The notes: generated from the letters alone by a model not told the origin. A stretch of DNA of 16,780 nt from DASTDY01 sp035457345 (GCA_035457345.1 DATIBT010000028.1:1-16780); one strand, 5' to 3'; positions 1 through 7,021 are shown, counted from the first letter of the stretch. Translations and numbers: made by a program.

Positions 1-315
1 CATGGTAACTTTTTCGGCAGCAGCCTTCATAAGTGGCAACAATTGTGTGACACTCATATCATAGGAGCCACCGATACTCTTGGCCAAATGCTCATCATGC
101 TCTTTTACTTTTGCATTAAGGGCATGATAGAGTTCGGGCCCAGTGGTATCGGCCGGGTCAAGTCCCATACCGCGCATAGCACTCGCAGCAAGGGTGCGAA
201 TATCCCCCACTAGCTTAACGTCTGCGCCCTGTTTGTGGCTGGCGCGTTCAAGCTGTTTGAGCGCTTCACTAAATAGAGGTTCTTCGGCGTTGAGCAGGTC
301 TCGCAAGAATGACAT
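1..315 (-). CDS. Hypothetical protein, N-terminal part only (gene continues past left edge)
   Basis: An open frame on the minus strand starts with ATG at 315-313 and stays open for 105 codons to the window edge, so the 3' end is missing. The protein begins MSFLRDLLNAEEPLFSEALK and is hydrophilic and mostly helical in character, with no signal peptide or membrane segment in the visible part. An in-frame TAA lies upstream at 345-343, which bounds the start. No Shine-Dalgarno sequence precedes the ATG. Instead an extended -10 box lies about 10 nt upstream, which suggests a leaderless or nearly leaderless mRNA. I do not recognise the family. It is divergent from the putative RNA gene that starts near 402. 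Confidence 0.75.
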   Translation of the reverse strand, partial: MSFLRDLLNAEEPLFSEALKQLERASHKQGADVKLVGDIRTLAASAMRGMGLDPADTTGPELYHALNAKVKEHDEHLAKSIGGSYDMSVTQLLPLMKAAAEKVTM

Positions 316-325
316 ATCGCTTTTA

Positions 326-334
326 ATAGTAGCA
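326..334 (-). promoter_or_regulatory. Extended -10 promoter for the leftmost gene
   Basis: The minus strand reads TGCTACTAT (TGn plus a -10 hexamer) with no good -35. The expected transcription start is about 4 nt before the ATG at 315, so the mRNA would be almost leaderless. Confidence 0.4.
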
Positions 335-366
335 TAAGCATCTTAAACATTGCGGGCGATTTGCTA

Positions 367-395
367 TTGACAACGCAATATGTCAGTTGTATTAT
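367..395 (+). promoter_or_regulatory. Consensus sigma70 promoter of the putative RNA gene
   Basis: TTGACA at 367-372, a 17 bp spacer and TATTAT at 390-395. This is one of the best matches to consensus in the window. The predicted start is near 402. No convincing protein gene follows for over 500 bases. Confidence 0.75.
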
Positions 396-464
396 CCAAT
401 TACTCCCACGCGGCTCTAGGATTTGTGGCGCAATGCGCCCTGAGTCCCGAGCCACAAAGGAGAG

Positions 465-542
465 ATGTGGTTTAATTTGGGTGTGGGCGATGTGCCTACG
501 CCGCATGGTCGCACATTGTGTGACCTGCCCGAGACCCCATGA
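465..542 (+). CDS. Possible 25-codon micro-ORF inside the putative RNA
   Basis: ATG at 465 follows AAGGAG (457-462) at a spacing of only 2 nt and opens a 25-codon frame (MWFNLGVGDVPTPHG...) ending at TGA 540-542. The first two bases of the Shine-Dalgarno sequence lie in the 3' arm of the 422-429/451-458 stem. It could be a leader peptide or chance. The protein resembles nothing I know. Confidence 0.15.
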   Translation: MWFNLGVGDVPTPHGRTLCDLPETP

Positions 543-946
543 TGGGGATGCGGTGGACACTGCGTAGAGTGGAATGCGTAGCGTTAACCGCATGCGGATC
601 GCCAGGCTCGATGCTACCTCCCCCGTTGGCGGTATCGAGCCTGGCTCCGCGTTGCCAGAAAACGGCCTGTGGGCCACCTGTTGTAACACAGCAACACGCA
701 TGGTACCGCTCCCGCTTTAAGCGAGAGCAGCGCAACACACGGCAACATTAGCTACACCCCTCGCCTCAGCTTTTTTGGCGAGCATCACACATTGAGGGAC
801 CGCCCCCGCGGGCACAGGAAGGAATAGGGCGTCGAAACGCCCGCCCTCCCCGCGACATGCGACCCTCAAACCGGGGCCCGTGCTTCTTCTTTGACGCGTA
901 AGCGCCACAGTCGAGTACGGGTCCCGGGTAACAAACTTGCAACTAT

Positions 947-966
947 GGCCGAAAGGCCTCTTTTTT
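947..966 (+). terminator. Short stem-loop plus U-run ending the putative RNA
   Basis: GGCC-GAAA-GGCC (947-958) is followed by TC and six T. The stem is short but all GC with a GNRA tetraloop, and the T-run is on the + strand, so it fits transcription arriving from the 367 promoter. Confidence 0.55.
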
Positions 967-974
967 ATGCAAAA

Positions 975-1946
975 TTATAGTTCGATGACAGTAAGCGGCA
1001 TGTCGTGAACTGGTGCGCCCTTGTGCAGCACTCCCACCGTCGCACCAATGGTTTGCACAACCGAGGTAGAGTTGGCACTGGCAAACGTCACCGCCTCTTC
1101 AAGGCTCTTACCTTGCGCAACCATAGCGACAAAACCTGAGCCAAACGCATCGCCCGCGCCCAAACGGTCAATCACCTTAACGTCCTCATAAATGCCGGCC
1201 GTAATAAACTTTTTGCCGTCCGACGCCCACACCCCGCGCGGCCCGTCTGAAACCACCACAGTTGGCGTAATATTGAGCGCATGATGCACCAGTTCTTCGC
1301 CCGTCTTGCCTTCAACCAATTGCTGCATTTCATCTTTGTTAGTTATAAGCACTGAGACGTCTTCGAGGATAGATTTGAGTTTATCTGGCTCCGACAGCTC
1401 ACGGCTTGAGGGATTAATAGCCACCTTGGTTTTGTGCTTGGCAGCAACACCCACAATTCGCTCTAATAATTCCACTGAACCAACCGAGGAGACATACAGC
1501 CAGTCGGCTTTTGCAATGGCATCTAGGTCAATATCTGAGCCATCGGCGCGTAGCTTGGTACCGTGATAGGTAAGAGTTGTGCGTTCGCCATTTGGCGCCA
1601 GCAAAATAGTACTGTAACCGGTGTGGTAAACATCTCCCTGACGAACGTAGCGATTGTTAATGCCCTCTTTGTCTATGGCACTCATAACAATATCACCCGA
1701 TACCTCAGTGCCCAGCGTGCCCATGAAATAACTCTCAAGCCCTTGGCGCGCAAAAGTAACGGCAGCGTTAAGGGCATTGCCACCTGTTGAAAAGGTAAGT
1801 GTGTCTACGTCTAGCTTTGCGCCTAACGGAAGCACTTCATATTCGACGCCCCCCTCCGTGTGCGGGTTAAAAACGGCGGGGCTTTGCAAAAAAATATCCT
1901 GCGTCGCTGTGCCAATTGCAAGCATGACTGGCCGATGCTCAGCCAT
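975..1946 (-). CDS. PfkB/ribokinase-family sugar kinase
   Basis: A cytoplasmic ATP-dependent kinase of 323 aa, the usual size for the family. The sequence shows the N-terminal sugar-binding glycines (GGNALN, residues 55-60), the TNKDE segment near 202-206, and the C-terminal PfkB signature DRLGAGDAFGSGF (260-272), whose Asp266 is the expected catalytic base. The usual DTTGAGD is DRLGAGD here. It is the last gene of the transketolase/aldolase operon. Its ATG overlaps the aldolase stop as TAATG, so translation is probably coupled. The family includes kinases for ribose, fructose 1-phosphate, fructose 6-phosphate and nucleosides, and the substrate cannot be read from sequence. Its place directly after a class II aldolase makes a phosphofructokinase-like or sedoheptulose-7-phosphate kinase role attractive, but this is inference. 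Confidence 0.85.
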   Translation of the reverse strand: MAEHRPVMLAIGTATQDIFLQSPAVFNPHTEGGVEYEVLPLGAKLDVDTLTFSTGGNALNAAVTFARQGLESYFMGTLGTEVSGDIVMSAIDKEGINNRYVRQGDVYHTGYSTILLAPNGERTTLTYHGTKLRADGSDIDLDAIAKADWLYVSSVGSVELLERIVGVAAKHKTKVAINPSSRELSEPDKLKSILEDVSVLITNKDEMQQLVEGKTGEELVHHALNITPTVVVSDGPRGVWASDGKKFITAGIYEDVKVIDRLGAGDAFGSGFVAMVAQGKSLEEAVTFASANSTSVVQTIGATVGVLHKGAPVHDMPLTVIEL

Positions 1947-2857
1947 TAGACCACTGCCTTTCCGGCTGAGCCGAAGGTGTCAATTTTTTCTTCGACCACC
2001 TGCTGTACAGCTTCGTATACGGTCGGCATAAGTTTAACTACTGCGTATTCATCGGGGTGGTCGGCCAATACTTTCTCGAGCGTGGTACGGAACACATAGC
2101 GCATATCAGAATTAATATTAATTTTACTGACGCCGATTTTTGCCGCCTCTCTAAAGTAATGTCCGGGCGTACCGCTGCCACCGTGCAAGCTAATCTGGCA
2201 ATCAATCGCTTCGCGAATTCGCTTTAGCAGTTCAAGATCCAGCTGCTTTGGCACCGGATACTTACCGTGCAGATTACCAATGGCCGCTGCGAACGTATCA
2301 ATGCCGGTCGCATCCACAAATGCCTTTGCGCCTTCTGGCGTGCTAAAGGTTTTTTTAATTTCTTCGTAATCGATTGCTTCGGTGTGCACATTGCTGCTGC
2401 CGCCAAAATAGTGCGGCTCACTTTCAACAAGCGCGCCGGTGAACTGGGCGTATTCCACCACTTCTTTGGTGGCTTCAATGATTTCTTCGTCGGTGGCGTC
2501 GTGGTTGGCCTGGCTTACATCTATGTGGATGAACTCAAAACCGGCGTCCACACCGCGTTTGGCCGCTTCAACGCTTGGACTGTGATCGAGGTTGATATAC
2601 ATCTCAAGCCCATATTCAAGCTTGTAGTTATCTACCATGTCACGAATGTTATCAAGCCCGAGCGCTTTTACCTCCCCCTCACTCACCTCGACTAGCACGG
2701 GCGCTTGCTTCGACTGGGCGGCTTTGCATACTGCGATCAGGGTTTCTTGGTTGTCCACGTTGAACGCACCAACGGCAAAATGCTGCTGGCGGCTACGCAT
2801 CATAAGGTGGCGCGCACGCACGCAGTTATCCCGGATTTCTCGTATACTTAAACTCAT
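1946..2857 (-). CDS. fba: Class II fructose-bisphosphate aldolase family
   Basis: A zinc-dependent aldolase of 303 aa, close to the short class II (fba/gatY/kbaY) length. Expected to cleave fructose 1,6-bisphosphate to DHAP and glyceraldehyde 3-phosphate in the cytoplasm. Visible motifs are NLDHSP (residues 89-94, with the catalytic Asp and a zinc His), AIGNLHGKYP (192-201, a second zinc His), SLHGGSGTPG (223-232, a third zinc His) and the phosphate-binding KININSD (245-251). The stretch VESEPHYFGG (144-153) replaces the usual VEGELGxxGG, so the active-site loop is unusual and the substrate could also be tagatose or sedoheptulose bisphosphate. The ATG lies 9 nt after the preceding stop, with a G-rich Shine-Dalgarno-like stretch. 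The end overlaps the pfkB-like gene as TAATG. Confidence 0.9.
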   Translation of the reverse strand: MSLSIREIRDNCVRARHLMMRSRQQHFAVGAFNVDNQETLIAVCKAAQSKQAPVLVEVSEGEVKALGLDNIRDMVDNYKLEYGLEMYINLDHSPSVEAAKRGVDAGFEFIHIDVSQANHDATDEEIIEATKEVVEYAQFTGALVESEPHYFGGSSNVHTEAIDYEEIKKTFSTPEGAKAFVDATGIDTFAAAIGNLHGKYPVPKQLDLELLKRIREAIDCQISLHGGSGTPGHYFREAAKIGVSKININSDMRYVFRTTLEKVLADHPDEYAVVKLMPTVYEAVQQVVEEKIDTFGSAGKAVV

Positions 2858-2866
2858 GACAGCCCC

Positions 2867-3574
2867 CTAGCGTTCGGTTTTTACCTTAAATGTTTTAATG
2901 AGTGCTTCTAGCTCTGGTTTTTTCGCCTCCCACGCGTCCGCCTTACAGGAAAACCCAATGGTCGCGATAGAACTGCCGAACTGCTTATAAGCAACGGCAG
3001 CGGTTTGCTTGGTAAAGGGTACACCTGGCACGGCGATATCTTGGTCCAACTGCTCGGCGTTGAACGTGTAGGTATGGTTGCCGTCGATATCGGCGATAGC
3101 ATAATCGCCGGCGGGTGCATTAGTAGCGACTGTTATGCCTGCATCTTTATACTCGGCAGCATCTGCCAACATGACGTCTTTTGCAGATTTTCCCTGTGCA
3201 GCAGGAAGGACGGCAGTGGTTATGCCGCAAAAATTCGCCTTATCGTCGTAGAAGGTGGTTTGGGTGGTATGCGTGTTTTCGTCGCGCCGAGCATAGGCTA
3301 CAGGCAAATCGGCAGGGGTAACGAATGATACGTGCGTGACATTGGCGCTGCCATCGCCCGTTGGTTGGTTAACGGTAGTTGCACTGGTCGGTTTGAGCAT
3401 AAGCCAGGTGGCAATGCCCACAGCCGCAAGTAAAAACACCGCGGACACAACCAAGGCAATAGCGAGCGATCTACCTCCATTCGGCGCAGACGAATTCGGC
3501 ACCATATTCAGATGGTCAGGTGCCTCGGGGTGCGCAGTGGGTGTGGGTAGTTGCTGGTCCATGGCGCTGCTCAT
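2867..3574 (-). CDS. Unknown single-pass membrane protein inside the carbon operon
   Basis: Not recognised. From the ATG at 3574 the protein is 235 aa: a Pro/Ser/Thr-rich N-terminus of about 35 residues, one hydrophobic segment (about 38-60, SLAIALVVSAVFLLAAVGIA), and an outer domain of about 170 residues. That domain has only two cysteines (in NFCGITT and GFSCKAD), which could form a disulfide. The layout suggests an inside N-terminus and a domain outside the membrane. An in-frame ATG at 3607 would give 246 aa, but 3574 is preferred because it overlaps the transketolase stop as TAATG, like most other junctions here. Why a surface-anchored protein sits among sugar-phosphate enzymes is unclear. 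It may simply be a co-transcribed passenger. Confidence 0.75.
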   Translation of the reverse strand: MSSAMDQQLPTPTAHPEAPDHLNMVPNSSAPNGGRSLAIALVVSAVFLLAAVGIATWLMLKPTSATTVNQPTGDGSANVTHVSFVTPADLPVAYARRDENTHTTQTTFYDDKANFCGITTAVLPAAQGKSAKDVMLADAAEYKDAGITVATNAPAGDYAIADIDGNHTYTFNAEQLDQDIAVPGVPFTKQTAAVAYKQFGSSIATIGFSCKADAWEAKKPELEALIKTFKVKTER

Positions 3575-4563
3575 TACCGGTGATATTGTGGCGTGTGCTT
3601 CATCCAATCATGGGTGGCCGTGGCAATGTGTTCACCCATGAGACCAAAGTGGTCAAGTAGTTGGTTGGGCTCACCCGATTCGCCAAAACGGTCTTGCATG
3701 CCAATGCGCATGACTGGCATGGGAAGTTGTTCGGATAGCAATTCGGCGATGGCACTGCCGAAACCGCCGGCAATCTGAGCTTCTTCTACCGTGACAACAC
3801 GGCCGGTTTTGTGGGCACTGTTGATAATAGTTTCTATATCGAGCGGCTTAATGGTTGGCACGTGCACAATCTCGGCATGAATATTAGATAAGGCGAGTAA
3901 ATGAGCCGCAACAAGTGCTTGGTAGGTCATGGTACCGGTGGACATAATTGTTACGTCACCCCCCTCGCGAAGCACGTACGCCTTGCCAATTTCAAAGGGC
4001 GTATCGGCCGTGGTAAATACTGCTGAATCTGCACGGCTTAGGCGCAGGTAGGTTGGCTTGCCGTTGTTGGCTAGGGCCACAGTGGCTTTCTCTGCTTCTA
4101 TGCTGTCGCCAGGGGCAATAACCACCATATTTGGCATAACGCGCATAAGGGCTATGTCTTCAAGGACCTGGTGGGTCGCGCCATCCGGCCCCACACTTAC
4201 ACCGGCGTGAGAACCAACGATTTTGACAGGGCGGTCATTAAGGGCGATAGTTGTTCTAATTTGCTCCCAGCAGCGGCCCGGGCAAAACGCGGCGTAGCTG
4301 CTCACAAAAGGCACCTTGCCCATAGCCGCCATGCCGCTACCGACTGTGACAAGGTTTTGCTCGGCAATACCCACCTCAATATAACGGTCAGGAAATGCCT
4401 TGGCAAAGGACTCCATTTGAGTGGATTCAGTAAGATCGGCACACAGGGCAACCACCTGGTTGTTCTGCTGTCCGGCGCTCAATAAACCACGTCCAAAGCC
4501 TTTACGGTTAGATTCTTGCTTAATATCTTTAGTGCCTATATGAGAGGCTAAAAACATGTCCAT
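3574..4563 (-). CDS. Transketolase, C-terminal subunit (split gene)
   Basis: 329 aa carrying the pyrimidine-binding and C-terminal domains of transketolase. EVGIAEQNLV (residues 63-72) contains the Glu (68) that activates thiamine diphosphate. VPFVSSYAAFCPGR, GSHAGVSVGPDGATHQ and LEDIALMRVMPNMVVIAPGD follow in family order, then the C-terminal domain ending in DRFGESG...LLDHFGL. It pairs with the N-terminal subunit encoded just upstream. Split transketolases are typical of archaea, some thermophiles and many CPR bacteria. The start ATG overlaps the upstream stop as TAATG, and its own stop overlaps the next start in the same way. Role: transfer of two-carbon units between sugar phosphates in the non-oxidative pentose phosphate pathway. 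The family also includes DXP synthase, but the paired layout favours transketolase. Confidence 0.92.
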   Translation of the reverse strand: MDMFLASHIGTKDIKQESNRKGFGRGLLSAGQQNNQVVALCADLTESTQMESFAKAFPDRYIEVGIAEQNLVTVGSGMAAMGKVPFVSSYAAFCPGRCWEQIRTTIALNDRPVKIVGSHAGVSVGPDGATHQVLEDIALMRVMPNMVVIAPGDSIEAEKATVALANNGKPTYLRLSRADSAVFTTADTPFEIGKAYVLREGGDVTIMSTGTMTYQALVAAHLLALSNIHAEIVHVPTIKPLDIETIINSAHKTGRVVTVEEAQIAGGFGSAIAELLSEQLPMPVMRIGMQDRFGESGEPNQLLDHFGLMGEHIATATHDWMKHTPQYHR

Positions 4564-5417
4564 TAGTCGTGGTCTCCGCTCAGTTTGCCGCCCAGAGAGC
4601 GCAGCTTTTTAAGGGCGTCTTTGGCCTCCTGCTGATTGTGCATCATGCCGTGCCAGTGGTAATCGTATTCCATGAACGGTACGCCCTTGCCTGGGATAGT
4701 GTGGGCAATGATAACACTCGGGCGCTCAACAATGGCACGGGCCATGCTACAGGCGTCAATTATACTTTCCATATTATGCCCGTCGATTTCTTGCACGTGC
4801 CAGCCAAACGCCTCCCATTTTGCGCGCAGGTTTTCGAGTGGCATGACATTCTCTGTATTGCCGTCAATCTGTATATTATTGCGGTCAACAATAGCAATAA
4901 GATTGTGAAGCTTGTATTTGGCGGCGAACATTATGGCTTCCCAATTATTGCCTTCGTCGAGCTCGCCGTCGCCAGTTATGCAGTACACCCAGCGGTGGTC
5001 GTCGCCGTTAATTTGCAGTGCTTTTGCCATGCCCGCAGCCTGGCTTAGACCGCTCCCCAACGGACCAGAGGTAGTCTCCATACCCGGCAACCGAGTACGC
5101 TCAGGATGCCCCTGCAAGCGCGTACCAAATTTGCGGAGCGTCGCCAGCTCAGACTTAGGAAAATAGCCAGCATGCGCCATGGTAACGTAGCGCACGGGCA
5201 CGGTGTGGCCATTGCTCAATATAAGTATATCGCGCTCGTCCCAATCTGGATCTTTGGGATTATGGGCAAGGATATGAAAATACAGCGCCGTAAATATATC
5301 CGTCAGATCTAGCGGACCGGCAGTATGCCCCGAGCCGGCCTTTTCTAACATTTTAATAATGTCAATCCGTATCTCGTTGGCTTTCTTTTCCAACTGGGGA
5401 ATTGTAAGTCGCACCAT
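4563..5417 (-). CDS. Transketolase, N-terminal subunit (split gene)
   Basis: 284 aa from the ATG at 5417, carrying the thiamine-diphosphate domain. Visible are KAGSGHTAGPLDLTDI (residues 26-41, the SGHPG-like motif), GHPERTRLPGMETTSGPLGS (103-122), and the ThDP/Mg motif starting GDGELDEGNNWE (149-160) and ending VDRNN (177-181). Longer frames back to 5507 exist, but they would run through a TGGTATAAT extended -10 box at 5436-5428. Starting at 5417 gives a leaderless mRNA and matches the family N-terminus (IPQLEKKANEIRIDI). It is the first gene of the five-gene carbon operon and overlaps tktC as TAATG. Confidence 0.92.
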   Translation of the reverse strand: MVRLTIPQLEKKANEIRIDIIKMLEKAGSGHTAGPLDLTDIFTALYFHILAHNPKDPDWDERDILILSNGHTVPVRYVTMAHAGYFPKSELATLRKFGTRLQGHPERTRLPGMETTSGPLGSGLSQAAGMAKALQINGDDHRWVYCITGDGELDEGNNWEAIMFAAKYKLHNLIAIVDRNNIQIDGNTENVMPLENLRAKWEAFGWHVQEIDGHNMESIIDACSMARAIVERPSVIIAHTIPGKGVPFMEYDYHWHGMMHNQQEAKDALKKLRSLGGKLSGDHD

Positions 5418-5427
5418 ATTGGTTATG

Positions 5428-5436
5428 ATTATACCA
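5428..5436 (-). promoter_or_regulatory. Extended -10 promoter of the transketolase-aldolase operon
   Basis: The minus strand reads TGGTATAAT: a perfect -10 with the TGn extension and no recognisable -35. The start site should lie at about 5420-5422, only 3-5 nt before the ATG at 5417, which predicts a leaderless or near-leaderless mRNA. Confidence 0.65.
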
Positions 5437-5459
5437 TTCATACGCGGCATGGCCCACGA

Positions 5460-5488
5460 TTGCTTTTTATTGCCACTGATGGTTTGAT
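5460..5488 (+). promoter_or_regulatory. Likely promoter of the orphan gene at 5523
   Basis: TTGCTT (5460-5465), 17 bp, TTTGAT (5483-5488). It matches consensus less well than the other cassette promoters. It is divergent from the transketolase promoter. Confidence 0.35.
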
Positions 5489-5522
5489 AGTTTGTAGCCA
5501 ACTCCACGGATGCGAGGAGATG

Positions 5523-5879
5523 ATGACAAGATCAGATAGCAACGGCACCTTACTGCGCGTTTCGGAAGCAGGCATGACACTTGCGCTTCAGGGTGCACCG
5601 GATTGCCACGTTTCGGTCGGCGACCTGTTTGCCGCCCTGCGCCATGCGACCGAGGCAGGCATCTGGCACACGCTTGTCCTTGGGAAGCAAGGCTCCCAGT
5701 GGACAAAACGGCTCACACCGCTCTATCGGCAATTTACCGCCACCGTGCCAGGCCCGTCCAGTCTGCTCATGCGGTTCGATGCCACAAATGGCATTCGGCC
5801 CGAGCCACATGAAGTATGTGAGCTCATCGCCCGCTTCAGGCTAGCGATCATTCACTACTTCAGCCATCCCGAGGAATGA
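5523..5879 (+). CDS. Small orphan protein, unknown (cassette 1)
   Basis: 118 aa (MTRSDSNGTLLRVSEAG...), soluble, with no signal peptide or membrane segment. I recognise no family. GAGGAG at 5514-5519 acts as the Shine-Dalgarno sequence. Two ATGs (5520 and 5523) follow at once, and 5523 gives the better spacing. A longer frame from 5460 exists but would start inside the promoter. The gene stands alone between the divergent transketolase operon and the convergent rpe, and is followed by a 12 bp perfect stem-loop (5888-5917). Its codons look more GC-rich than those of the neighbouring metabolic genes. It is grouped with the other + strand orphan genes by layout, since the protein does not clearly align with them. 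Confidence 0.7.
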   Translation: MTRSDSNGTLLRVSEAGMTLALQGAPDCHVSVGDLFAALRHATEAGIWHTLVLGKQGSQWTKRLTPLYRQFTATVPGPSSLLMRFDATNGIRPEPHEVCELIARFRLAIIHYFSHPEE

Positions 5880-5887
5880 GGGCGTTT

Positions 5888-5917
5888 GTGGGCGTCAATG
5901 TGCCAATTGACGCCCAC
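5888..5917. terminator. GC-rich stem-loop between two convergent genes
   Basis: GTGGGCGTCAAT / ATTGACGCCCAC: 12 bp, perfect, 6 nt loop. It lies 8 nt after the orphan gene stop and 7 nt after the rpe stop on the other strand. There is no U-run on either side, so it is a terminator-like or mRNA-end-protecting structure rather than a textbook terminator. Confidence 0.55.
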
Positions 5918-5924
5918 GCACCAC

Positions 5925-6566
5925 CTATTCGCTGCCTTTGTTACCAAGCTCAACTAATTGTTTATATGCAGCGGCGGGGTCTGCCGCTTTTTGTATAGTG
6001 CCGCCCGAAACCAACACTTCAACGCCGCCTAGAGCCAGCTGCGCTGCATTTTCGAAGGTAACACCACCATCCCATCCAATCTCGGCAATTGGATTAATAG
6101 CCCGGATCTCCGGAATTTTTTTGAGCAGCTCCATGTCGGCTGTGCCACCAAAATGCCCAAGATCGCCACTAAAAATAAGTACGTGATCGGCCTCGGCGAT
6201 AAGGCTGTGTGCAGCTTTTGGCGAGGTGTCTTGCAATAATGCAACACCTGTCTTTATGCCAAGGGCCCGTAACTGTAAAATCATGGCCACAATATTACCC
6301 TCAGCTTCGGCCTGCACAATGACCATGTGGGGCTTTAGGCTCACCGCAGTCTCGAAATGAGCTGCCGGATCAGTGACCATTAAATGCAGGTCGGCAAGCA
6401 TGCCTTCTGGCCAATACGCCTGGGCGAGGTTGATGAGCTTCACTGGAGCAAACTTGCCGTCGCTAAAGTCTAAGTGCACCCGGGCCGCGAAGGTAGCTGC
6501 GTTTGCCATTTGTTCACGGTACGTCTTGGCGTCCACCGCGGTAACACTGGGGACAATGACAGCCAT
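5925..6566 (-). CDS. rpe: Ribulose-phosphate 3-epimerase-like TIM barrel, divergent
   Basis: 213 aa, the usual epimerase length. Expected to interconvert ribulose 5-phosphate and xylulose 5-phosphate. The metal and catalytic residues can be placed: His31 and Asp33 in VHLDFSDGKF (30-39), His61 in DLHLMVTDP (59-67), and Asp166 in GWDGGVT (164-170). N-terminal VPS and the phosphate-binding SGGT near 187-190 also fit. Departures from the family are SDG for the usual MDG, Gln for His in VIVQAEAE, and GDLGHFGG where VNPGFGGQ is expected. This makes it a distant member, perhaps with changed specificity (allulose-6-phosphate epimerase is a relative). It is the last gene of the gap-rpiB-rpe operon. 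Its ATG overlaps the rpiB stop as TAATG, with GAGGAG about 10 nt upstream. Confidence 0.8.
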   Translation of the reverse strand: MAVIVPSVTAVDAKTYREQMANAATFAARVHLDFSDGKFAPVKLINLAQAYWPEGMLADLHLMVTDPAAHFETAVSLKPHMVIVQAEAEGNIVAMILQLRALGIKTGVALLQDTSPKAAHSLIAEADHVLIFSGDLGHFGGTADMELLKKIPEIRAINPIAEIGWDGGVTFENAAQLALGGVEVLVSGGTIQKAADPAAAYKQLVELGNKGSE

Positions 6567-7021
6567 TACCCGTAAATCTCCTCAATCTCTCTTAGCCGGC
6601 GCGCATGGCGTTCGGCCTTAGAAAACGGGGTTTTAAGCCATGTGTCAATGATAGAGTATGCCTGTTTGGGATTGTCCTCAAGCACGCGCGCAGGGAGGGC
6701 AAGCACATTCGCGTCGTTATCGTTGCGGCTCAGGCGTGCTTGTTCGTCGTCCCAAATAACAACAGCACGAATGCCACGCACGCGATTAGCGGCGATAGCC
6801 ATACCCTGGCCGCCTCCGCACAACAAGATAGCGCGCGGGTCGCTGTCGGTGCTCCCAAGAACTTTGGTCGCGGCTGCGTACGCAAATTGGGGGTAATCGT
6901 CGGCAGGGTCGAGTACTTTATTGCCAACATCTTCAACAGCATAGCCGTTTTTAAGGAGATGCGCCTCGACTTTTTCTTTCAGATGATAGCCTGCATGGTC
7001 CGAGCCGAGGTAGATAATCAT
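6566..7021 (-). CDS. rpiB: Ribose-5-phosphate isomerase B / LacA-RpiB family
   Basis: 151 aa, the normal length. Expected to interconvert ribose 5-phosphate and ribulose 5-phosphate. Motifs are LGSDHAGYHLK (residues 5-15, with the DH pair), LLCGGGQGMAIAANRVRGIRA (66-86, with the active-site Cys68) and LSRNDNDANVLALPARVL (97-114). In typical RpiB the last motif is SRxHNDxNVL. Here the His is Asp (101), and the Thr two residues after the Cys is Gly, so the active site is not standard. The start overlaps the gap stop as ATGA (4 nt), and the end overlaps rpe as TAATG. Confidence 0.88.
   Translation of the reverse strand: MIIYLGSDHAGYHLKEKVEAHLLKNGYAVEDVGNKVLDPADDYPQFAYAAATKVLGSTDSDPRAILLCGGGQGMAIAANRVRGIRAVVIWDDEQARLSRNDNDANVLALPARVLEDNPKQAYSIIDTWLKTPFSKAERHARRLREIEEIYG

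Larger units (their letters stand above)
402..966 (+). ncRNA. Putative structured non-coding RNA, about 565 nt
   Basis: The region between the divergent gene at 1-315 and the pfkB-like gene at 975 has a consensus promoter, a terminator-like stem plus U-run at 947-966, and no convincing coding frame. Many stems can be seen. 422-429 pairs with 451-458 (8 bp). 427-439 forms an alternative GGCGC/GCGCC hairpin. 548-554 pairs with 587-593. 601-612 pairs with 634-645 (12 bp, perfect), with a small CCG-TTGG-CGG hairpin inside its loop. CTCGCC/GGCGAG lies around 758-785, and GGGCGT-CGAA-ACGCCC around 828-843. I looked for the RNase P core (GAAAGTCC-like and AGAANCCGG-like segments), the tmRNA tRNA-like ends and ALAA tag, and the SRP loop, and found none. 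The class is therefore unknown. A protein-coding or long-UTR explanation is not excluded. Confidence 0.5.

Noticed and set aside
465..480. GATGTGGTTTAATT, which resembles a conserved 16S rRNA segment
   Set aside because: The match is short and the flanks do not continue as 16S, so it is treated as coincidence.
210..701. 163-codon minus-strand frame across the left intergenic region
   Set aside because: It overlaps the better-supported gene at 1-315 in another frame, has no Shine-Dalgarno sequence, and has a composition typical of an antisense frame through structured GC-rich sequence.
402..966. Identity of the putative RNA as RNase P, tmRNA or SRP RNA
   Set aside because: The RNase P core segments, tmRNA tRNA-like ends and tag, and the SRP tetraloop domain were looked for and not seen.
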